From Pseudomicrostroma phylloplanum (taxonomy: Eukaryota; Basidiomycota; Exobasidiomycetes; Microstromatales), in contig BCHS01000003.1 in NCBI GenBank assembly GCA_039545275.1, positions 682,001 through 746,000 on the forward strand: a stretch of DNA of 64,000 nucleotides. The letters run 5' to 3'. Of this stretch, positions 32,944 to 42,491 are shown piece by piece. Within the stretch, counting starts at the first letter, position 1; the number at the start of each line of letters is the position of its first letter. The translations under genes were made by a program, and so were the position numbers. The notes beneath the pieces are model-generated. The model was not told the origin of the DNA and ran no database searches. It worked only from the letters and a program-made list of their open reading frames with translations.

Positions 32944-33226
32944 TGTTCTCCCCAGTCGTCCTCCGATGGGGATTGTGGAGACACAGGAACGAGGGGCGGA
33001 AGGGTCAGGCTGTCTGCCTTGGTGAGGGAGAAGCCGACTTGCCGAGCCTTTGCCATTGAGAATTCCTCGCATGGCGCAATGAAAGCGGGCAGAGGTGGAG
33101 GCGGCAGGCGGCAGATTCCTCCCGTTCCGATGCTTACGCCCGGTAGACTTGAATAGTGGAGTTGATTGCCATTGGTAGCAGATGAGAAGGTCAGGCTAAG
33201 ACGAGCGTCAGTCTTTCTACCAGTGG

Positions 33227-34354
33227 ATGTCCATGTACCGCTTGCCACTAACTCTGAGCAGCCTTCCTCGATTACTTCCTCCTTTCGTATCTGCTTCTCG
33301 AAGTTCTCTCCCTCTCTTCTCATCTCAACTTCAACCTCTCAGGATGTCTTCCTCCTCCGCCCCCAAGCCCGATGCAAACCACAGCGACGGCTCGACGAAG
33401 TGGTCCTCCACCGACGGTCAATTTCGTCGTCAAGTCTCCTCCTTCCGCGAGACGATCAAGGCCGGCGGGAAGCACCCGCCAGCCAAGGGGAGGTACCGCC
33501 TGATTGTGGCGTACGCCTGTCCATGGGCGCACCGTGCCCTGATCCTCAAGCACCTGAAGCAGATCCCAGACGAGGTGTTCCCCGTATCCGTCGTGGACAG
33601 TCTGCTAGGGCCCGAAGGCTGGACATTCCCGCCTTATGGCGAGACGCACGAGGAGCTCAAGGGACTTGGGATCCCCGGAACAGGGTATGTGCCTGGACAC
33701 GAGAAGAAGAGGCGCATTAGAGACTTCTACCTCGCTGCTGAGCCAGAGTACTCGGCTCGCTCCACCGTGCCCATCATCTGGGACGAGGAGCTGCAGACGA
33801 TTGTCAGCAACGAGTCTGCAGACATAATCCGAACCCTCAACGACGCATTCGACGAGTATGTGCCTGCTGCCCAGAAGGGCGTGACATACTACCCGGAGGA
33901 CCTGCGAGAGGGCATTGATAGTGTCAATGAGTGGATCTATGACAAGATCAACAATGGTGTGTACAAGTCTGGTTTCGCCACGACGCAGGAGGCCTACGAG
34001 TCCAACGTCAAGCCCCTCTTCGAGGCACTGGACAAAGTTGAGGGCATCCTCTCAAAGAGCAAGTCGGGATACCTGGTCGGGGACAGGCTGACAGAGGCCG
34101 ACATCCGTCTCTTCACCACGATCATCCGCTTCGACCCCGTCTACGTGGGCCACTTCAAGTGCAATGTCAACACGATCCGACATGGCTACCCGCACCTCAA
34201 CAAGTGGGTGAGAGAACTCTACTGGAAGGAGCCAGCTTTCAAGGAGACGACCGTCTTTGATAGTATCAAGGCGCACTACTACCAGAGCCACCCGAATGTC
34301 AACCCTACGCGCGTGGTGCCTGTTGGTCCACTGCCGCCGATTGAGCCATTGTAG
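33227..34354 (+). CDS. Glutathionyl-hydroquinone reductase (omega/xi-class GST, Ecm4/PcpF-like)
   Basis: Single exon, 375 aa from the Met at 33227. The first 39 residues are rich in Arg/Ser/Leu without acidic residues and look like a mitochondrial presequence. The next Met at 33344 (MSSSSAPKPD) gives a standard cytosolic enzyme, so dual targeting is likely. The active-site cysteine is in YACPWAHRALI. Family markers of xi-class GSTs follow: GHEKKRRIRDFYLAAEPEYSAR STVPI type region, NESADIIRTLNDAFDE, YLVGDRLTEADIRLFTT and FKCNVNTIRHGYPHLNKW. These enzymes use glutathione to reduce glutathionyl-hydroquinones, freeing hydroquinone. No introns, unlike most neighbours. Confidence 0.93.
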   Translation: MSMYRLPLTLSSLPRLLPPFVSASRSSLPLFSSQLQPLRMSSSSAPKPDANHSDGSTKWSSTDGQFRRQVSSFRETIKAGGKHPPAKGRYRLIVAYACPWAHRALILKHLKQIPDEVFPVSVVDSLLGPEGWTFPPYGETHEELKGLGIPGTGYVPGHEKKRRIRDFYLAAEPEYSARSTVPIIWDEELQTIVSNESADIIRTLNDAFDEYVPAAQKGVTYYPEDLREGIDSVNEWIYDKINNGVYKSGFATTQEAYESNVKPLFEALDKVEGILSKSKSGYLVGDRLTEADIRLFTTIIRFDPVYVGHFKCNVNTIRHGYPHLNKWVRELYWKEPAFKETTVFDSIKAHYYQSHPNVNPTRVVPVGPLPPIEPL

Positions 34355-34451
34355 TCTAGTAACCCATGGAACAGTCAATTGAATTATCGACAGAGGTATC
34401 ATATGTGCGAAGAGGTGTGTGTGGAAGACGGGAGCTATCTTATATAGTCGG

Positions 34452-36546
34452 CTAGGCTTGAGTGGGCGCAGGTACAGGAACAGTCTCGTTGCGTGTAGCC
34501 CAGTGCATGAGTACCTGGAGGCTGACAGCGGTAACAGATGCCGAATATGGGCGTCAGTATCGTAGTTTGAGGGCCTGGCCTTAGCATGTCGATACTCACT
34601 TGACCAGCAGGTACTTGGTGGCCCTACTCCACGTTTCCTCGCTAGCAAAGAAAGCCCCTGCGAGTCGTATACTGGTGTCTCCGATCTTCTCCCCGTTGAT
34701 CGCGTGAATCATGCGTGGGGGAGCAGAGGATGCCTCTCCACCAGCCCCGCTCGAATTGGAGGTCGATGTGGAAGGAGAGGAAGCAGAGACTTTCTCGGCC
34801 CACTGGAACAGCTGAGAGGTGCAGTCTAGTATGCCGATCATGGCTGCGTCGAAGCGTCTCGAGTGGAGCATGCGAGTCACGCCGGCCCAAGGACCGGGGT
34901 GGTAGCTGGGAGACGGATTCCGTGGGAGTAAGCCGGCAATGTCAAGATCACAGTCTGAGAGCTACATCCGTACTCTCCCGGTACTCACAGCTCGTAGATC
35001 TCTTCGCTTTGGTGACCAGACGGCGAGGCAGACGAGGTCGCTGCTGCGTGCTGACCGGAGTGAGCGAGCTTCTCCATAGCCGATGTCGACCCCTTGGGCC
35101 TCACTCTCCATCCCACAAATTCCCGACCTTTCCTGCCTGGTGTGGAGAGGTTGCCCCGCGCAGTGTGTCCCTCGAGCATTCCGCCGATACGTCCCCTGAG
35201 AACTTCCACTAGTAAGGCGACTTGTCCCCATGCCGCATTGACCTCGTTCCATTCTACGCTCGTAGCGCCACCTCCACTGCTAGAGGATGACATCTTGCCG
35301 AAGCGCAGACCATTGATAGTGGCTAGGCCTGTTCCAGTTGCCCTCTTTCGACTGCTTGAGGAAGAAGAGGCAGAGGGAGGACCTCCACCGCCTTCGTGAC
35401 CGATACAAAAAGCGTCATAAAAGACGTTCGTTGAGTTCAGTCGAGCTAGTGTTGTTTCTGAGACTTGGAGAGACCGCTGAAGAGATGACTTGGTCGACTC
35501 TAGGGCTGTCGTCTCGGAGAGGAGCTGCGAGTGGCCTGCCCAGAAGCTGTAAGAGAATGAGAAAGAGAGGCTCAACAAGTCAGTACTGCCATGGGACAGA
35601 GCTTATCAGGCGTGACATTTCCGTCGGCAAATACTCACTCAGCCTCATCGGCCTCCAGCTCCCGTTCCTCTAGCTCCAACTGCCTCAGTTCCTCCTCCAA
35701 CTCCCTCCTCGTCCTCTCCGACTTGTACAGCGCCGCAACCGCCTCATCCACGGCCGTCTGCAGCTCCACAATCTCCGCCTCCAACCTAGCCACCTCCGCT
35801 TCTCCATCTATCCGACGCCTAGCCTTTCCACCTTCCTCAGCGCCACCATCATTGCCAGTTGTGCTCCTTTCGAGCTCACGGTTGAACTCGCTGAGTGCGT
35901 CTCGCTCTTTGCGCACCTCTTCTACCTGCCTGCGTATCACCTCGAGACAGTAGTCTGAGCAGTCGAGACAGAGAGGATGGTCGATGCCCAGGGGAAAGCT
36001 GCGTCGACCTACTGGTGCTGCTGTTGCTGTCGCTCCAGAGGAAGGATGATGTTGGTGAGACGAGGAGGAAGCGGAGGAGGAGGAGGAAGCCGGAGGAGCC
36101 GTTGCTGTGCTTCCAGCAGGTACGAACGAGGAGACCAAGTCGAACAACCGCGAATGCAGCGATAGGCGTGCTGTCAGAGAATTGGGAGCTGCTCCTGCTG
36201 CCTGTCCAGCACGCAAGTCGTCCTTTGTATGCCGATGCTCTCGCTGATGATGTTGCAGTACAGCTTCTCTCAACTCGGCATCCTTGACATTCTTCAGCGG
36301 CGTGGTCTGTTTCGCCTGTTCCCTGTCAGCGAGGGGTGCTGCAGTGGTACCCTGAGAGACGAGAGATGAGATGACGTCGTAATTGGATGTGGTCAGGGCG
36401 CCTTCATTGGACGAAGAGGAGGCGGCCGAGGCCAGGAGGGCTTCATCGCTCAGACTCTCGTCCAGCTGCAGTGGTTGCGAGCAGCGTTGGCAGCTGAGAG
36501 ACGGAGGTGAGGAGGCGGAGGAGGAAGACGCTTTCGCCGCTTGCAT
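34452..36546 (-). CDS. ATG6: Autophagy protein Atg6/Vps30 (Beclin 1)
   Basis: Four exons: 36546-35639, 35546-34989, 34905-34600, 34521-34452; 613 aa. The start has the Beclin-type N-terminus CQRCSQPLQLDESLSDEAL. The segment HPLCLDCSDYCLEVIRRQ leads into a long coiled coil (EEVRKERDALSEFNRELERS ... LEEELRQLELEERELEADEAE). The C-terminal BARA domain has VFYDAFCIGHEG, TINGLRFGK, VEWNEVNAAWGQVALLVEVL, PGPWAGVTRMLHSRRFDAAM and a final KYLLVNLQVLMHWAT, which lines up with the human end KFMLTNLKWGLAW. That alignment decided the last acceptor at 34522. Atg6 is the scaffold of the class III PI3-kinase (Vps34) complexes for autophagy and vacuolar sorting. Two Ser-rich insertions in the BARA domain are unusual. 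Confidence 0.93.
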
Positions 36547-37063
36547 CTTGAGTGAGAGGCTTGCCTATGGCAGACAAGTGATCACTGCTGCCTCTGATGC
36601 GATGGCCGTCCAAGGTACGGCTTGGTATCTAGACGATGGAGGGTGAAATCGCCATGCGCCTGGGCACATCCACAATTGCCCGTCGTCCGTGCACCTTTGG
36701 CGGAAGCGAGACGAAGCCGGACTTGGCGAGAGTCGGGCGAAAGCAACACGCGGCAACAACAAGCGGGGCAAAGTCACTGTGAACAATGTAACGATTAGAG
36801 AAAAAAAGGAGGAGAGAAGACAGGGTAGAAGTGCAGCGCAGGGTAAAAAGGAAGAAAGGATAAGGAGGAAGAAGAAAAAGAGACAGAGGCGGGCGAGAAA
36901 GATGCCCCTGTCCAACATTGATTAGATCGGGTAAGATCAGGTAGCTCGCAGCATCTCCCCCATCCGCCGGGCTGCTCTCCTTCATACCCTGCCCCACCGC
37001 CGCTTCCGGTGCTTGATTCTTTGCTGCGCTCGTCTTCCAAGCAATCCTCTGCTGACCAGTACC
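36547..37063. other. ATG6 promoter and RAS 3' region
   Basis: 517 bp between the ATG6 start and the RAS stop. The stretch 36780-36900 is purine-rich on the plus strand (pyrimidine-rich for ATG6), as in many fungal promoters. No gene is supported. Confidence 0.5.
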
Positions 37064-38316
37064 TCACATCACCTTGCAGCCTGCACAGCAGCCTCCACCG
37101 CCGTGAGTACCCTCCGCGCCCTTTGCGCCTGCACCACCTGCTGCACCAGGGGCCCCTGCTCGTCCACCGGCTCCCGGTCTGCCGGCAGCTTGCTCCTTGT
37201 TGTACTTTCTGATGTCTCTCACCAGGCTCGAGAAGGCCTCCTCGACGTTGATGCGCTGCTTGGCCGAGGCTTCGATGAATCGGCAGCCAAAGTGCCTTGC
37301 GAGCTCCCGTCCCTCTGCGTAAAGCGAATCGACAAACGTACATGCGTCAGCAATTGGCCTGAGACTGAGAGAGATCATTTACCAGCTGCTTCGACTCACC
37401 ATGGGTTCCCACTTGCCTCTCGTAGTCCAAATCGCACTTGTTGGCAACGACGATGACGGGGAAATACTCCTTGTCCTTCACTCTCAGGATTTGCTGGTGG
37501 AAAATGGAGATTTCATCAAAGGAGTCCCGCGAAGTGATGCTGTAGACGAGGAGGAAACCTTCGCCCGTTCGCATGTATTGTTCCCTCATCGCACTATGGA
37601 GAAAGACGTGAAAGGTTGTTTAGCGGGGGGGCCTCGCACACTGCTAATCTCGCCCCATAGTGTGCTCACCTGTACTCCTCTTGTCCGGCAGTATCCAGTA
37701 CGTCTAGCAATGCTACCTCCTCATCGATGAGGCACTGTTTGCGGTATGAGTCTGGCACGGAGGAAGCAAGGCAAGCGTCAGTGCACACAATCGACGGGAA
37801 GAGGCTACGGCCTGTTGCCTAGACCCTCCGAAGCAGCCCTTTTCCACCTCAATCGCCTTCGAGGCCCTCGGCTAGCTGCACGTAGCCTTGCGGATCGCTT
37901 GTCTTATCACAGCTGTTCCATCAAGCACTGCTCCTTACAATACGCCCTTCAAGGAGTTCTTTCTCGCTATCCCTCCCTCACCGCTCGGCACGACATACGC
38001 GCAGCTGGCGCCCTCGTGGATTGCCATCCCCCCCTGGCGGTCCTTCCTGCATTGCAACTCACCTTCAATTGTCGGGTCGTACTCCTCTGGGAACTGGTTC
38101 TGAATAAATTGAATCGTCAAGGCTGACTTTCCGACACCTCCTCCTCCAACCACCACACTGTGAGGGAGGGAGAAACAATGATTGAAAGGGCGAGAAGCGT
38201 TGTGTCAGTTCAGACTGCCTGCAATATGCTTGCCCAGCTGGCAAATCATGATGCCAGCAGGCGCTTATCGAGCTCGACACGTACAGCTTGTATTCTCTGA
38301 GGAATTGTGCGTTCAT
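37064..38316 (-). CDS. RAS1: Ras-family small GTPase
   Basis: Five exons: 38316-38285, 38157-38063, 37751-37670, 37593-37400, 37314-37064; 217 aa. Joined, the protein starts [27 protein letters not shown]. The first donor (GTACGT at 38284) was chosen because it restores the [14 protein letters not shown]-loop exactly. Switch I is YDPTIEDSYRKQ and switch [21 protein letters not shown]. Base-recognition motifs are NKCD and EASAK. The hypervariable end is Gly/Ala-rich and ends CCAGCKVM: a CaaX box for farnesylation (Met at the last position) with two cysteines upstream that could be palmitoylated. It is a plasma-membrane signalling switch controlling cAMP/MAPK pathways and morphogenesis in basidiomycetes. 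Whether it is the RAS1 or RAS2 orthologue is uncertain. Intron 2 is long (311 nt). Confidence 0.95.
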
Positions 38317-39429
38317 CTTCTCTTCGGGTCTCTGGGTACTTGATTGAGCTCAGGATCGAGCGGCAGAAGGAGCAGTTGAGATTCGACGGGGGGCCGGTGG
38401 GGTATGCAGTGATGGTCTTCTATAGATTTGGCGCCAAGGTACGAGGTGGCGCGGGGGGATCCTGGACAGCCTTGGGCAGACGCTCGGGTTTAGGCTGTGC
38501 GGGCTGCTAGTGAGCTTGTGATCGGGCGGATATTAAACAAATCTCGCGGTGGCCTTGGTTTCGGCACTTCGGCCGCGTTGCGTTGTAGTGAGGGTTGCGG
38601 GGGTGGTGAGAGGACGAAAGGGTAGGGATAGGAGTGATTGATTCCAGCAGTGAGAGATTACTCGGTGGTGATCGAAGATCTAGGCACCGCGGAGGACTTT
38701 TGCTGCGAGGGTCTTTCCCGGTGTTGTGTTATGGGTCCAGTTCAGGGCAGAAATTGGCCGAGATGTGACGGGTTGTGATGGAGCAACAGCTGGCAACGGG
38801 GGGAGCTTCTTACGTGTCGAATGGTAAAGAGTGGTGACAATCGAGGTTCAAGAGATTGGCAGAGGGTGATTGGTGATGGGAAAAGAATTGGAGGAGACCT
38901 CAGAGGTGTGAGAGGGCGAAGGTCGACGAAGGGGTGGTAATGGCAGGCCGGGGGAGGGGAAGCAGGGGGGGGGGGCAGGCCAGGCAGATGGACGGCAGAA
39001 AGCAGCAGGCAGCAGGATCGGATGCGGATGCAAGGCTGGACGCGACTCAACTTCGATTCGCCGTGGGCCCATCTCCCGGCCGAACGCACGCGGGCGGGGT
39101 GAAAGACGCACACCCAGCCACAACCAAGCACACAAAGACATCTCGCACAGCACCAGCCCAGCGCAACCAGCAGCGAGCCACAACAAAAGGAAAGGGCACA
39201 GGCGAACCCATTAATCATATGCCAGAGGAGAGCAATTTCCGACAGTCTGAACTGCCACTTCAGAGTGCGGCCTTCTCAATTTCGACGAGCGACATTCGCT
39301 GCTGCTTGCTTTGTCTTAAGACTGTGCACTCAAAGTGCCATCGCAGGCCTGCACGGTCATCTTTGCTCCGCTTCCTCCTCGACCACCGATGAGGGACCCC
39401 ACGCTTCGTGTCATGTCCGCGCCGAGGCA
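38317..39429. other. RAS upstream region
   Basis: 1.1 kb between the RAS start and the CPS1 stop. It contains an 11-nt G run near 38965 and no supported gene. The long promoter and leader region is plausible for a signalling gene. Confidence 0.5.
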
Positions 39430-41353
39430 TCACTCTCCCTGCACAGCGACAATGAGGTTCCTGTAGAAGTCATGGCCCTCCACCAGTCCCTGGATCTGGA
39501 CATTCTCGTTGACCGTGTGAATGCCAGAGCCCGGCGCCGCGGGATTCGGTAGAATGGTGCCAGGGGAGAAGCGGAAGATGTTGCGCGAGAGGTCCCAGTA
39601 GCTCTTCGTGTCGGTGTTGCCATTCATCATCGAGGGGACGACTGGGAAAAGACACAGAAGGTATACGACTATCAGATATCCGCGATTCCGGAGCGAGCCG
39701 CGCATTCTGTCAGAGATACTCACCCGGAATCTCACTGCCATCGATGTCCTTCCAAGTACCCCGAATGACGCTGCTGAGCAATCGCCACGCATTGGCGTCC
39801 TCACCGGACACAGGGGTTCGAGGTGCGGCCTCTAGAGGAGGGTAGGTGAGCTCAAGGTGGACTGAGCCAAGGTGGGGCTGCTTCTTGCCCTTGCCATGCT
39901 TCACGCTTTCATACGCAGCTATGCTATCACCGGGAAGTTTCCACCCGCTGTACTCCAGTCCTAGCTTCTTACTCTCCTTCTGCACGAGCTGGCCAAGGCT
40001 GGCTCGTAGATCGTCCGACGGGGTGTTTACGTCGACGCGGAAATTGATAGTGGCCACGGACCGCTCGGGAAGAGCATTGATCTTTACGCCTCCAGAGATG
40101 AGGTCGACGGCCTGTGTAGTCTTGAAGACATCCAGCTCGTCCGGCGACAACGCCGCGAGCACTTCCTGGAAGACAGACTTCGCCTTGCGGGGGCAAAGCT
40201 TGGGAGAGGAGAGCTTCGCAAGAGCTTTTGAGAGGTCGTGCCGCTTCTTGATTGCCGGCGAATGTCGCAAGCAGAGTAACGTAGCCAGGGCGGGGTGGTC
40301 CAGGCTGTCGAGGGTGGGCAGCGGGGGGTTGTCCTCAATGGCTACCACGAGCCGGCTCAGGTACCCAATACCGGTGCGCGGAGGCGGTTCCGAGGAATGA
40401 CCACCGGGAGTATTGACAACCACCCTGACATCCATGTAGCCCTTTTCTGCCGTTGCCGGCGGGGCGAAAGTAACGCCGAGTCCACCTTCCTCGGCCGATG
40501 TGTCTCTACCGATGATCTGCGCCCCTTCATCGACGATGAGTTCAGCTCCACCTTTTCCATAGCGGTCCACCAGGAAAACGGCAAGAGCCTCGGCAGCGGA
40601 GCCAGCAGACTCCTCATCGAAGCCGAAGGATGTAACAATGGTACGGCGAGGAGTAAAGGCATCTCCCTCGAGGGACAAGAGAGACTCGAGAGCAGCAAGT
40701 ATTCCGATCAGTCCCGACTTGTCATCTGAGGATCCACGACCCCAGACGAGGTCATTCTCCTCGTCAATGAAACCAGAGAACGGGGGATGCGTCCAGGAGC
40801 TTGCCGTCGATGGCTCAATCGGAACTACGTCCTGGTGAGCCATGAGAATAAGCGGCTTGAGGCTCTCATCGCTTCCCTGCCATGTGTAGATGAGGCCATG
40901 GGAGTCGACGACTTCCTTCTTGAGATGCTCATGAACAAGAGGGAAAGCAGACTTGAGGTAGGCTTCGAAGGGGAGGAAAGCATCGTCGTAGAGTTTCTTG
41001 ATGGCATCGCTAGAATTGGCAGATAAGACTCCCCAGTCGTCCTGTACCGTTGTGTCTACCCGAACGGCACCAGATAGCACCTTGGCCGTGTACTTTGCAC
41101 CTCGTCGTGGTAGCGCGAGGTGCTTGGGAGGTGTCCACGGAGCCACCTGCTGGCAGACATCTGGAGAGAGGTAAGACGGCGCATGATGTGGTTGTCGGCT
41201 TGTGTAAGGGGTGAGATATTGCCAATGGATCCCGACGAGAAAGCCTAACGACGTCAAACTGGCGATCCATCGCCACCAACTGGCAGTAGCATGACGCTTA
41301 CTAATCTGTTGGTGGTTGGAAGGTAGACTCGAGCTCTCGAGCTTTATAGTCAT
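39430..41353 (-). CDS. CPS1: Vacuolar carboxypeptidase S, M20 metallopeptidase
   Basis: Two exons: 41353-39724 and 39641-39430; 613 aa. A signal-anchor helix lies at about residues 26-43 (WWRWIASLTSLGFLVGIHW), followed by PYTSRQPHHAP, as in yeast Cps1, a type II membrane protein sorted to the vacuole. Zinc ligands and catalytic residues are recognisable: AHQDVVP near 172 (His, then catalytic Asp), WGRGSSDDKSGL (bridging Asp), GFDEESAGSAAE (catalytic Glu then ligand) and the C-terminal His in NENVQIQGLVEGHDFYRNLI type region near GSGIHTVNENV. The middle GGHSSEPP belongs to the dimerisation domain. The enzyme releases C-terminal Gly and other residues from peptides for nitrogen supply. Confidence 0.92.
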
Positions 41354-42491
41354 GACAGGCGCGTGGAGAGGTGAGTGAAGAGCAGGAAGGAGCCAGGGAG
41401 GAGCTCGGCTTCAGGGTGCAGGGGCCTCCCCGCGCTGCTCCCTGGAGATTAGACAAATTCCGCGACCGAGTCAGGTTCAGCTATCGGAAGCATGGCAGCA
41501 TGGCCGGGTCGGAAGCACAGCCTTCTGCTGCTACCTAGACTCCTCGATTACAACAAGGACCAGAGGATCACTGTGAGACACTAATATTGACAAGCACGCA
41601 CGCACGATCGGTACTTGTTCCTGGATGAAATGGGCCGATATGGATACAGACTTTGTCTCAGGATCCGGGCGCGCTCACATGGCTAGGTCTCCCCGATTCT
41701 GTCTCGCAGCTAGCAATGACGGCCGAGGCAGAACCTCGCTGCCTTTGGCCGTGAGCTCCGATGACTTGCAAACAAACAGTACAGAAGGTCTAGGCATACG
41801 TCAAGATCCCTCAGCACGTCCCTTATGGATGGAGAGGTGACTGACAGGAGGTCATAGCTTGGCGCACGCAACCTGCGTGTGTGACAAAGAGGAGGTGCGC
41901 GAGGGTCTGACCGCGAGAATATCTCCTTGTGCTATCCGAAGGCGATCTTCCCCCATGAACGCCTCATCTCATCCCCCCTGACTGTAGGGGATGCCGCTAC
42001 GGCCTACAGGACATGTCCATCAAAAGGAAGCTTCGCGGACATGGCTCTAGTGCAAGCCAGGGTCGCGGCTGAGGGGAATGTTTGTGTGCCTGGGCGGCCA
42101 AACCGCGGCTGGAGATTGACCACGGCCGTCGTTGCTCTTCGACGTCCGGACTCCCCCTGACTCCTTATCCCGACGAAGGGGCGAAGACGCATCATGTCTC
42201 ACCCCATTCCTCGCACAACTCCCCCGGCGCTCACCATCACCCCTGAGTATGGCTGCAGACCATTAAAAGGAAAAGCCTAGAGGACAGACCAGACAGGGAG
42301 GGCCCACTAGCTGCTGTCCCGTCAACCTCAGAGCCATAGAGATACCTCTCTCGCAGCTTCCTCCTCAGCAAGCTAACTGGCCGCCTACGACTATTCACAC
42401 CACTCTCTTCTCTCAAAGGCCCACTTCTATTGCTTCATCTACACCCGTCGCTCGCACCTAATTTTATTCTCAAGTCTATATAGTATCGGTC
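41354..42491. other. Divergent promoter region between CPS1 and the protein kinase
   Basis: 1138 bp between divergent starts. The kinase-proximal 250 bp are CT-rich. I see no gene, repeat or clear named element. Confidence 0.45.

Noticed and set aside
38960..38976. Homopolymer G run (also the C run near 58720)
   Set aside because: Simple homopolymers in non-coding DNA; nothing suggests a function, and length may be affected by sequencing.
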